From Diplocarpon mali (Eukaryota; Ascomycota; Leotiomycetes; Helotiales; Drepanopezizaceae): a stretch of 64,000 nucleotides of DNA. How positions within the stretch are numbered: the first letter of the stretch is position 1; each line of letters starts with the position of its first letter. This document shows positions 50,445 through 61,100 of the stretch, piece after piece. The translations under genes and the position numbers were made by a program. The stretch lies in NCBI GenBank assembly GCA_024741835.1, contig JAENRP010000078.1:1-64000 (forward strand). The letters run 5' to 3'. The notes beneath the pieces are model-generated. The model was not told the DNA's origin. It saw only the letters and a list, made by a program, of their open reading frames with translations, and made no database searches.

Positions 50445-50956
50445 AGGACTTATAAATTCGAGTTGAATCTTTTTTAAGATTATCTACTTTCTAAATGCTA
50501 ATACCTCTTTATTCTCTATTTATTATTCTATTCTATATATATTCCTTACTTTATTTCATTCTTTATATAATCCATCCCTTGATTATTTCCTTTATATACA
50601 ACTTTCTAACGCTTACCTTTGAAATATCATCCTCACCTTTGATAATTGTCATTTACCAATTATAGGTCCTTATATGCATTATACCCTACTTTTATTCCTA
50701 CTTCCAAGCTTATTATACCTACTTTTCCTTTATATACTAATGCGATTCCAAACTCTATAAATAAGCCTCTCTCCGCACTACGATTTTACTTTTTTTTACT
50801 TTTTCTATAACCCTACCAGACTTATAATACTAGCACTACTACTATTATCCGTCTATTATCAATCTTTTCTACTACAAGCCTCCTATATCGATTAATCTTT
50901 CCTAATAATCATCTACTCGTTTAGCTCTACGTTTCTTAATAAGCTGATTTACTATA
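50445..50956 (+). promoter_or_regulatory. R2 spacer between ORF2 and ORF3, possible ORF3 leader or promoter
   Basis: 512 bp without a conserved frame. It is pyrimidine-rich (TTTTACTTTTTTTTACTTTTTC-like, near 50785-50808) with TATATATAT near 50535. Its role is inferred from position only. Confidence 0.35.
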
Positions 50957-53257
50957 ATGCCCCTGAACTTATTTAAGAAAGCCATACTTAAGAAGAGTAT
51001 AGCAGTTATTGCCTTAGGCAGCAAATCCCTAAGCACTCCTAATAATAAACTAATATTAAAAGGAGGATTTTCTTAGGATAGAAAAGCTTTAAGATTATTA
51101 AAAGATATAGTGACTACCTATAGAACGTTAGGCGAAATAGAATAATAGGTATTCTTAAACTTATCTATTGATATACTCAATTATAGGATTTCTGCTATAG
51201 AAGAAGGATTTCTAAGGTTCGATGACTTCTTTAATAATAAACTTAAGATTAAAGGTATTAACTATAAGAAATTTTTATAAGAGTACTAAGGGTATGCCAA
51301 CTTAGTGGATTTATTTCGAAAGAACTAAGATAAGAAAGATAAATGCATAAAGAGGCTAAGACAATTCACTAAAGGCACCTAAAGCATGCTTTTCTAAAGT
51401 CACTTTATAAATAACATTACCGCTAATAACGCCTTGCAAGGGCTTAGTAAAATCTTTAAAACCTACTAACCTATAGCAAAGGCCATATAGGTATTAAACC
51501 ATTTTACAATATAAGAAGGTATAAAGAAACTCTAAGGAAATAGCATAAGAAGTAGAAAGTTCGTAGGGTTCTTAAGTACTATTATATACTCTACTATTCA
51601 AACTATAAAAGATAATCCTTTATAGTATAATAATTTTGCACTTCTCGACCAAACTATTCTAAATACCCTTAGCCTTTAATAATTATAGTACAGACTGCTT
51701 ATTATAAAAGAAAAGATGATTTACCTAGCTAAGTATATGATAAACTTCTTTAATAATAAGTTAAAGAGATAGGAATTTATTATATCTGCCGCTCTAAAGC
51801 TACTACCACCCTTAGTAGAATAGACTAATAAGGAAGATTTGACCTATAGGCCTGGCCCACGGGTAGAAGTACTATATAAGGAGGAGGTCCTTAAGCATAA
51901 GGTACCTATAATACTAAGAATATAAATTGCTAACTGTTATAACCCTTATTTATTAGACTCAAATGAGTTTGAATCGCTATCCTTAGAAATGCCTTAAATA
52001 CCTTAAATACTAGTAGTAAAGAAATTGACTCGCAAGCCCAGCCTATAGGTTAATACGCATAATAATATAGACTTAAATAATAAAATATCAAATAAAGAAA
52101 GCAATACTATCCCTAATATGCTAAAGATTTTTAATAATAATAAGAAAGATATTACTAATATTATACAATCCTTTCCTAAGGACTTGTAAAAATTCGTCCT
52201 AAAATTCTATAAGTCAATAATGAAACATTTGAAGAAAGAAGGTCAGGGAGAAGTTTTATTAGTATAAGAGGGAATAGCAAAGGCCATTAAACAGATTATA
52301 AAGTTATAGCAAGACGAATTCTCTATAAACAATATTATACAGTTCTTTATCGATCATAAGAAATTGAATAGTAACTACTATATTCTTAAAGAAAAGTCAG
52401 AAGATAGTATAACTATCGTCTCTATAGAATGCTATTAAGTTCCCCTTAATATTAAGATAATACTATAGTATAGCGATAAGTTCAAGATTATAGTAATACT
52501 AGAAATGAAAACAAGACTCTCCAAATTTATAGTAAGAACGTTCGAGGACTTTAATTTTGATAAATTTTACGCCTTTTATAAATGATAATACGCGTAGTAC
52601 TATAGGCTGGCAACAATAGGCCTTAATAATAAAGATATGACGTCTAATATCTACAAATTTTGCACTACCCCTAACCTAAAGCTGTTTTTACTACACTTAA
52701 GGAATTATGCAATTATAGCTACTAGCAATAGAATAGTAAGCTAAGTTAAGAAAGATATATTATTAGGTTTCGCTAAGTTTAAGGTAGAACCCGAAGCTTT
52801 GAAATTATTCTATAATATCGCCTAGACTCCCGCCTAGTATAGTGCTATACTAGCTAGCGATAATTTAACATTACTCTATAGCAAAGGGTTTTTAAATATA
52901 CTTAAATTGTTCAGCTGCGCTTTCCTAAGTACTATACGCATATATGGTCATAGTTCTTACGCAAAGACTTCATTTTTAGCGTTAGTATAAGAAGAACTAG
53001 AAATATATAAATATTATTTTCGAATATCTAATAAGAAACTAGCACCTCTATCTGCATTTCTCTATAATATAACTCATAGTCTAATATAATAAATGCTAAG
53101 AATATACTATAGATTGTATCTAAGTGCTTTGCTAACTTATTATAATTCTTTATATAAGCTAGTAATATACCCTAAGCTGGCATAGTTTATAGGGATTGAC
53201 TACTATATAAAAGTAGTTTCTACTAGAATTGACGCTAATACAAGATTCGTTAGATTG

Positions 53258-53280
53258 ACTCCTAGGCCTAGCTCGCAGGT
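53258..53280. repeat. Palindromic motif in R2 ORF3
   Basis: Arms ACTCCTAGGCC and AGCTCGCAGGT; reads T-P-R-P-S-S-Q-V. Site equivalent to 49308 in ORF2. Confidence 0.88.
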
Positions 53281-54079
53281 CACTATGCCTAATAATAGGA
53301 CTATTAATTACTATATGATTCTAGTAGCTAAGCAGTCTATTAAATAATTTGCAATATGGGAAAAGTCGTACGAGTTATTAATCCTTATACTACCTAGGCT
53401 TAAAAATGCTTAATAGGTCTTAATAAACCTAGCATAAAGCGCTAGTTAATAAAAAGAATTAAGTATCAAATAAAGAACGCCCTTAAAGGAATATATTTCT
53501 AATAAGACCGTCCCATTTTCGGTATTTATAAGATAAGGTATATTTATTAACCTTAAGTCTAAATAGGAACCTGGCAAAGGCGGTTTTTTAATAATTAGTA
53601 ATAACTATACTAAGGTAGTTGGAAATAGAGCACTTAAGAATAGCACCGACCTAGAGGATTTTATTATTAACTCTATTAATATAAAGTGACCCTAACTTAC
53701 GAGATGGAATATTATAAGTGAATCGTTTGCCAAGTTTCGTACGACCCTTAGTATAATAAAAGGTGGCCCCCTATCGGAGGCTCTTATAGGAAAGAGACCC
53801 TAGAGCGACCTATTAGTAGTAATAACTATAAAGGATTTATTCGCAAAAGATATAACTCAGCTAATAGTATATTTGAAGAAGTATAAATAAGAACTTTTTA
53901 AAGATTTTATCAATACCTAAAAGCTAGTTCAATAGCTAAAGCTGCAATTATATAAAGATAAGTCGTAGACTAAGATAAGAGGCTCTAATAACAATATTAA
54001 GGCTAATAATATGATTGATAAGACGATTCTATTTAAGAAGTATAGCATTAAGAAACCCTATATAAAGACACCTAATATA

Positions 54080-54102
54080 ACTCCTAGGCCTGGCCCGCAA
54101 CT
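54080..54102. repeat. Palindromic motif near the ORF3 C-terminus
   Basis: Starts ACTCCTAGGCCTGGCC and reads T-P-R-P-G-P-Q-L in the ORF3 frame. It matches 441-463 in R1 and the C-terminal motif of ORF2 (50193) in relative position. Confidence 0.88.
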
Positions 54103-54418
54103 TGATCTAGCAAAGGGCAAGGCTAAGGAAGTAGTATCCGTAGAATCTCCTGCCTCCCCCTCCTCTATTACCGACAATTCCCCTAAAGATAATAATAATA
54201 ATAATAATAATAACGCTATTATATAAGTCTCTTTCCCTATTAGTAGAAGCTGCTAAAGTATACTAGCATCTGCTTAAACTACTAAAGCTCTTGCTATACT
54301 AAGACCTATCTTATTAGATACTAATAGCAATGCTATAAGAAGAAGTAGTCGTTCGGCGAAGAGAGTGATATCTAGTAATAGGTCTCCTTGCCCTTTAAAG
54401 AGAACTAAGGAAAATTGA

Positions 54419-54763
54419 TATCTAGGTTAGTACTATTTTTAATTGTTTTTACAATTCCATAGCTTATTTGTTTTGCTAGTTTCATTTTCTGACTCCTGGG
54501 CCCAGTCCGTAGGTGAAAAGCCGTATATNNNNNNNNNNNNNNNNNNNNNNNNNNNNNNNNNNNNNNNNNNNNNNNNNNNNNNAAACTTCCCTTTTTTTCT
54601 TTTACCTTTAATAATAATATAGCCCTAGTTTAAGCCTTTTAATATATTAGTTTTCTCGCACTTAGGGTTTGCTAATAATTGACATACTATTGCCTTAACC
54701 TATATTATTTTATATTCTTTACTAATAATAGTAAGGGCCACTACTTTTATTATTTAAAATATA
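54419..54763 (+). other. R2 3' untranslated region with assembly gap
   Basis: Contains a palindromic motif (54492-54514), 54 Ns (54529-54582) and about 180 bp of AT-rich text. The bases before the LTR (TTATTTAAAATA) are not a polypurine tract. Confidence 0.75.
54529..54582. other. Assembly gap (54 N)
   Basis: Unknown bases inside the R2 3' region. The R1 copy of this place lies at or beyond the left edge of the window, so it cannot be filled from here. Confidence 0.99.
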
Positions 54764-55008
54764 TATAAAGACCTAAGATAGATAGGTCTTATAATATATA
54801 TTATATAATCGGCGTAGGATAGTAGGAGGATAAAAGGGCCATCTTTTATATATAGAGATAGCGCGTATCGCTATAGTACTAAATATACCTTATACTTAGG
54901 ACTTATTCCCAATATCTTATCTAAGAGAGCCCGCTTATGGTGCTTCCTCCTCTTGTTTTTAGGTCTTCCCTTAGGCCTATTCTTGTGTTGTCTCCCCTCT
55001 GTTTTATA
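54764..55008 (+). repeat. R2 3' LTR (245 bp)
   Basis: Aligns end to end with 39252-39496. It starts TATAAAGACC (once TGTAGAGACC) and ends TTTTATA. Confidence 0.92.
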
Positions 55009-55012
55009 CTAT
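55009..55012. repeat. Likely target-site duplication of R2, right copy (CTAT)
   Basis: Matches 39248-39251. D integrase coding resumes here. Confidence 0.7.
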
Positions 55013-56330
55013 TAGCTACTTGCTTTTAAGTACTATTAGATTAGGATAAGTTCAGACTGCAAAAGATTTATTACAAACTACAGACCTTATCAATTCTCGC
55101 ATTTAAAGATAATTAAATAATAAGGCCTTTTATAGCCCTTTCTTATTCCTAACTATCTTATATAGCACTTATATATAGATTTTAAGGATTTCCCTCTTAA
55201 TAAGCACAGCTTTGATCGAATCCTAGTTTTTATAGACCGACTTAATAAGAGCGCTATTATAATTCCTTATTAAAAAGATATCGACGCTTAAGGAACTGCC
55301 TAACTATTTATTTAATAAATTTATCGATTCGGCTATACTTTAAAGACAATTACCTTAGACTAAGGCCCTTAATTCGTCTCTTCATTTTAAAAAGAGTTCT
55401 ACTATATTATTAGTATTAAGATTAAACTCTTTATAGCATATTATAAGGAGATTAATAGCCAAATGGAGATTATAAATAAGTATATTAATTTAAGGCTATA
55501 GCCTTTTATTAATTACTATTAAGATAATTAGAGTAAGCTAATTCTATTAATAGATTATACGCAATCGACTTTCCCTTACGCTTCAATCGGTATAATCTTA
55601 TATTAGCTTAAGTTTAGAGTTATACTTTAAATAAGTTGGGATTAGATCTTTTTAAAACCGTCTAGCCTATAGGAGAGATTGAATTAAGCAGAAGCTAAGC
55701 TAGTAGTAGAGAGGATGCACTTAGCTTAGGAAGTAGCGAAAGGCAATATAGAACGCGCTTAAGAGAAAATGCGTAAGTCTATAAATTAATACTAAAGGGA
55801 GATTGATTAGAAACCTAAAGATATAGTCTACCTTTTGATAAAAAATCTTAAGAACTATTACCTTAATAGGAAACTGGCTAATTAATAGGATAGTCCTTTT
55901 AATATTCTTAAGAAAGTAGGCAATTTATATTAGATTAAGCTGCTTATAAGTTCTATAATATATAATATCTTTGCACTAAAGCTACTATTTAAAGATCTGC
56001 AGAACCTTTTGCTAAGTTAGGAATAACCCTAGCCTACTATAGAAAAGATCGCTAAGTAAGAAGAGTATAAGGTATCTAAGATACTAGGTATACGCCTATC
56101 TTAAAGGAACTTAAAGTACTAGGTCAAATGGACTAGTTATAACCTTGATTTAAGTTAGTATTGCGCTTTAAATTTTATAAGATCCTTATATAAGATTCGC
56201 GACTTTTATTAGGCTAATCCTATAAAACTAGGACTACTTTAAAACCTATAAGCTTGGCTAAAGGCTTAGGAAAGTGGTATAGATAATTATAGTCATTTAA
56301 AAGACGATAGGTCAGACGCGAAATAGGGTG
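55009..56330 (+). pseudogene. D pol, part 2 (integrase core and chromodomain)
   Basis: Resumes in the integrase zinc region. The core shows D-F-K-D-F-P near 55177 and V-F-I-D-R-L-N-K-S-A near 55228, then G-P-Q-F-V-S-S-F near 55362 and D-G-Q-M-E-I near 55455. A chromodomain follows at about 56050-56215 (K-Y-Q-V-K-W-T-S-Y-N with one stop read as Gln), so D is a chromovirus. Stops are RIP-type. Joined to 36600-39251 it makes one pol gene, interrupted only by R2. Confidence 0.88.
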
Positions 56331-56400
56331 GTAAACAAATCTAAAAATATAATTAAAAAAAAAAAAAAAGGAGAAAAAATAATAAAAATAGAAAAACAAT
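56331..56400. repeat. A-rich tract after D pol
   Basis: A run of 15 A (about 56347-56361) followed by A-rich text separates the end of pol from the antisense frame. Confidence 0.7.
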
Positions 56401-57430
56401 AATATTAGGCCTACTGCCCTCTTCCCTTATAATTCCTCTGACCCCTCTTCTTCTGCGCTTAAGGAGATAAGCTCTAACTCTATTCTAAAGCTAAAGCTCG
56501 CCTTCTATCTACGCCCCTGCTTAAAACGACCCTAACCTCCTCTTACTACTACTGGCGCCGCCCTATTAGCCGCTGCGCCCGACGCTACCCTTATTACTGC
56601 AAGCCCCCCTTTCCTTATAAGAGACTCTACTACTATAGCAGTCTGCTCTACTAATATAGTAATAGACCTTAAGAGGCCTAGTATAGTTCGGCTGGATTAC
56701 TCTAACCTTGCTAGCTAAGACTTGATAAGGTCGCTATACTCCTATTAGAAAGTTAGCAATCGATTTAATACTAATTTAAATTGAACTTATAGCAATTATC
56801 GCTTAGACCCCCTTTAGCTAGCTTACTATAGCCTTAGCTATAGAGCGGAGCTCTATAAGGCTAGCACGCTCTAGTTAGGAGCGACTAATTAGAGCCTTTG
56901 CGCTGGCTACTAGTAAGAGGTTGATAAGGATCTAGGCGCGCCGGACCGCCTCTTAACAGAGCATCTTGCGGTTTCCTATTGAAACCGTACGCGCGTCCTT
57001 ATTATTATTATTATTATCGTCCCCCTCTTACTGCTAAGGAGCCTCCCCCTGCTACTCCTTAAGGGCCGCGGATAGCACTGCGAACTCCTTACTAATATAA
57101 GAGGGAAGCTATAAACAAGTATTAGCGCGACTAAGCCTTTGGACTCGATTTAGGATACTTATAAGGATATACTCCGCCTTCTACTCCTAGCATTAGTAGC
57201 ACTTCTTACTACGCTCTGATTCAAACTCGCACTTATGCGTAATATCGCATATAAGGCGCTATACGCACTAGTAATAATAAATGCAGTAGGCTATTGTAAA
57301 GGCGCTTAATAGTAAGGGAATTAGCACTATGCATATTAAACGCGATTCGACCTTAGATTAAGGCAAACTTACTTATAATAGTTAGTAGTAGTAGTAGTAA
57401 TTGTTTCTACTACTATATATTAGCCTTGCG
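56401..57430 (-). pseudogene. D antisense reading frame with Cys cluster, unknown
   Basis: On the minus strand one frame runs about 1 kb without a frameshift. Its stops (TAG/TAA) fit RIP of Trp and Gln codons. Near its N-terminal side (57184-57285) is a Cys series C-x5-C-x5-C-x5-C-x9-C-x2-C ending K-K-C-Y-Q-C-Q, resembling a small zinc-binding module. The middle has an Asp/Asn run from ATT repeats (57001-57018), and the C-terminal side is basic (S-S-K-R-R, K-R-R-R-R-G). It lies between pol and the 3' LTR, opposite to pol. The start codon is uncertain; C3 inserted just upstream at 57519. GC content is higher and RIP lighter than around it. Not recognised. Confidence 0.62.
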
Positions 57431-57514
57431 CTATAGTAGTAGGAGTAAGGGACCTATACAATTATATATAGTTATTATGCTAAAGAAGGAAGATCCTACA
57501 AAGGGAAAAACAAA

Positions 57515-57519
57515 TTTAA
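57515..57519. repeat. Target-site duplication of copia C3, left copy (TTTAA)
   Basis: Recurs at 63660-63664. Confidence 0.9.
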
Positions 57520-57714
57520 TATTGAGATGGGTGATATAGCTATCACTCCGATATATTGTCATATGACCCTACTGCTTAGTTAGTAGGATATTGATACGTA
57601 TATAGCTATAGGTAAGAAAGGGGTAACCTTCCTTCCTTAACTCTTATTAATATATCGACTATCGACCTTTAGAAGTTTCCTATACCTATTGCGCCGACTC
57701 ACTTAAGCTTAATA
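57520..57714 (+). repeat. C3 5' LTR (195 bp)
   Basis: Same length and ends as the C1 and C2 LTRs. The primer site GGTTATAAGCC follows at once. Confidence 0.95.
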
Positions 57715-57832
57715 GGTTATAAGCCTTAGATAGACCGATAATAGATTATTAACTTCCCTTAGAAAGCACTTGCGTTATAACTATTAATAGGAAGTTGAAC
57801 GAGACTTATAGTAAAAGGCGAGCAATCGGCGA

Positions 57833-58075
57833 ATAGGAGGTATAATTCCTTATTCAGCTAACCTATATTATAAGAGGTATGATTCCTTGCTTTATAACCC
57901 CTTTGGTACTGCAAGAGGTATAATTCCTTGCTTTACTATATTTTATAAGAGGTGTGATTCCTTGCGTTATAGCCTAAAAACCCTTTTCGATAAGAGGACT
58001 TCCTTCCTATTTAATACTTCTATAATACCTGCTATTTAATTATTTCAACTTTTCAATAGGAGGAGTGCCTTTAAC
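57833..58075 (+). repeat. C3 leader direct repeats
   Basis: Same array as in C1: AAGAGGTATGATTCCTTGC-type units at about 40-bp spacing. The ATG of the C1 short frame is ATA here. Confidence 0.6.
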
Positions 58076-58120
58076 TATTTAATTTATTTGATTTTAAATG
58101 CAATTCTATTCGAAACGGCA

Positions 58121-61100
58121 ATAGCTTCCGATTCCGATCGAAATACTAGGTCTAAAGACCTCTAACTCTTTTAAAAGAACTAGCAATAATGGTTAGACGA
58201 TTTAGAGCTTTACTTTAAGAGCAAAGGCATTGAAATGGCGATTTAAAAGACACTTATTAAATACGCGAGAATAGCCCCTTATACTCCTTCTACCGATTCG
58301 TCTACTTCTACTTTAATAGCTAATACAATTGCTAAAGATTTGCTAAATATATTGAATAAGCTTAGCTTAAGAGCCTTAGTAGATAATAATCGAGATTCCT
58401 AAAGGCAGATTTTAAATATAGAAAAGGAGAAGGAGTATAGGCTAGCCTTAGCCAAATATAAGCTTAAGATCAATAGAGGTTTAAGCGATAAAGATAGAGA
58501 TTTTATTTAAGTTTATAATAATATAAAGATAAGATAGGATACTTTAAAAGTAAAATACTTTTAAATAACTACTTTTAATACTTAGTATTTGCTATAATAG
58601 ATCACTTTATTTTAGTATAGAAAAGATAAAGATAATAAGGATATAGATATAAATATAGACTTTGCCTAATCTATATTATATAAAGTAAAAAGGAGAGTAA
58701 GAGCTGTAGATCTTAGGATAGCTATAACTTTTAAAGAAACTTAGCTTTTTAGTTTCCTATTTAATAGCCTTCCTTTTAAGTTCACTATTGCGAAACAATC
58801 TCTTTTTATCTAACCCAACCTTAAGATTTATAAAAAGATCGACCTCCTTTAAACTATCGAATAAGACCTTAAAGGACGCTTTAAATTAGCAAATGCTATA
58901 TTATAAAGCAATAATAAGCCTAAGAAGAGGAAGGAGCGCAGGATAAGCCCTTAAGCTTATCGGGGATACTACTTCTATAATAGTGCTTATAATATTACTA
59001 ATTATAAAATTAAAAGGCAATTAATCGATATAGTTGCTAACTTTAATATTAAGAAGCAATTGAAGCAAAAGTTAAAAAGCAAACTGCCCTTATCTTACTA
59101 AAGGCTATAACTACTAAGGAAAGGCAAAGGAAAAGGCTATTTAGCTAAAACTTTAGCAGATACCTTTAATAATAATAGTAGGTTATCTAAACCTAAATCC
59201 ACTTTTGATAATTTAGATAATAATTATAATAAAGATACTTACATTTTAAAAGCCGATCTTTATAAGATCCTTAAATCTAATTAGTATAATAATACTAGTT
59301 ATATAATATATATAACTAATAAACCTTACCTATTTAAAGGCCCGCTTATTAAAATAAAAAGGCGCTTTATTAAGGTTAGTAGTAAAAGGTTATATACAAA
59401 CTTAATAGGTATAATAGAGATAAATATCGCTAGTATTTCTTTCCTTTTATAAAATATTCTCCTTATACTTAGCTTAGGTATTAATCTTTTATCTAATTAT
59501 AAGATCTATATAGAGTTGAATTATATAAGAGTTTTTAATAATCAATTTATATAGTTTATAAATAACGATTATAAAGTGATCTTTAAGGCTAAAATTAAAG
59601 ATAGACTTTATATTATTTTAAAGGTGATATTATAGAAATTGACTCTTAGGCCAGACTTATAAGTAGATTCCTTTAAAGAAAGTACACTTTCCGCCCTAAT
59701 ATAATTAAGTAAGGATAAAGAGAATAGATAGACTTCTAAGCTAGGATTATAAGTAAAATTCGCGAAAATGACTCCTAAGCCAGAACTATAGGTAGAGTGC
59801 AAGGTATCTTTAAAGATGACTCTTAAGCTAGGATTATAAGTGAATTTAGTAGAAATGACTCTTAGGCTAAGATTGCAAGTAGATTTTACAAATTCGCTAA
59901 TAATAACTCTTAGGCTAAGATTGTAAGTGAAATTCGCGGAAATGACTCTTAGGCTAGGACTATAAGTGAAATTCGCAAATTCGTTAAAGATAACTCCTAA
60001 GCTAGGACTGCGAGTAGATCTTGCGGTTTTATTAAAAACGACTCTTAAGCTAGGCTTGCAATTAGAAAATGGTAAAACCTTAAACTGCTATTACTAGTCC
60101 TTTCTAACTACTAATAATAAAGTATCGACTAATGATAGGCTATTAAAGCTATTAGAAGCCGAAAGCCTATTAAGGTATTAGCTAATATATAGAAAATTCG
60201 CATATCTAGGGCTAAAGAAATTAAAGGGCTTGCATAAGGTCTTAACCTTAAAATAGAAGATCTAAGTATTAAAGGATCGCTTAATATATCGAATTTGCAA
60301 GCTAATAAAACTTTAAAATCAGATGCAAACTAAGCTTAATTTATAAAAAGATTTAATACTAGTACTAATATCTATTAATACTGCTAAACTATTTATAACT
60401 TTAATTAAAGGAAATAATTAGTTTTCTTAAATAGTAGATAACTCTACTTAATAGATATAGACCATTTGCGCTAGGACCAAATCTAAGCTTATAGAAAAGC
60501 TGGAAATTTAGAAAGTGATAAAGGAACGCTAGACCTAATTAAAGCTAATAGCTATTAGGTCTGATAATACATTAGAAATTAGGGTAAAGCTTAATAAATA
60601 GGTAAAATAAGGAGTTTATTACAAACTAATTATAATATATAAAGGTTCCTATTAGAATAGTATTACTAAGCAAAGCATTTAATAAGTAAAGACTAATTAT
60701 TGCGCTTTATTATAAGATGCTAACCTATTATTAGAATTCTAAGACCTTGCGATTAAGGCAGATATATACTTATAAAATAGAATAGGTAGTAGACTAATAG
60801 TTAATAGTACCTGAATATTGCTATATAAGGCATATTTCAAATAGAAATTAAGCTTGGATTATATCTACGTCTTTAAAAGCGTCTGCTACTCTTATATTAG
60901 CCCGAAGTCTTAGCCTATAGGTATAAAGAGTAAGAAGCTAATAGACTAAGGTAGAGAGTATATATTTATTAAGTATATTGAATAGATAATAAAGCAATAG
61001 ATAGTATATGCGCTAGACTTAAAGCGAGTAATTATATCCTTAGTAGTTGAGTTCGATAAATCTCGAAATAGGAAGGAACTATCCTTAAAGCTTTATATAC

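Larger units (their letters stand above)
50957..54418 (+). pseudogene. R2 ORF3: large unknown protein, paralogue of ORF2
   Basis: Single frame from ATG (50957) to TGA (54416-54418), 1153 codons, no frameshift, broken by RIP-type TAA/TAG. The surviving open stretch 54011-54226 is its C-terminal part. N-terminal blocks match ORF2 (G-F-S-Q-D-R near 51070; F-F-N-N-K-L-K-I-K-G-I near 51228; P-I-A-K-A-I near 51471), as do F-L-Y-N-I and Y-R-L-Y-L near 53060-53130. The C-terminal region has an Asn run encoded by AAT repeats (54191-54213), then Ser/Arg-rich text (R-R-S-S-R-S-A-K-R), a probable nuclear-localisation signal. In-frame motifs are at 51842, 52028, 53258 and 54080. I recognise no domain; not an Env, as no signal peptide or membrane segment is evident. 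Confidence 0.8.
39252..55008 (+). mobile_element. R2: giant Ty3/gypsy-type LTR retrotransposon, about 15.76 kb, with two extra genes
   Basis: 245-bp LTRs (39252-39496, 54764-55008) flank leader, gag, pol, ORF2 and ORF3, all in sense. D integrase coding is interrupted exactly at its ends. The length includes 54 Ns (54529-54582), so it is approximate. It is two to three times longer than typical fungal Ty3/gypsy elements because of the about 8 kb downstream of pol. That segment is present in both R copies and shows the same RIP decay, so it is a resident part of the element. I see no clear polypurine tract before the 3' LTR. Confidence 0.93.

Noticed and set aside
54011..54226. Separate 71-codon gene
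   Set aside because: It is the surviving C-terminal part of the ORF3 frame, in phase with the ATG at 50957.
47097..54418. ORF2/ORF3 as a retroviral-type envelope gene
   Set aside because: I see no signal peptide, membrane segment or cleavage site, and the basic C-terminal tails suggest a nuclear protein.
59641..60063. CRISPR-like array (regular short palindromic repeats)
   Set aside because: The spacers are similar to each other, spacing alternates 39/48 bp in multiples of three, and the array is coding inside a retrotransposon in a fungal genome.
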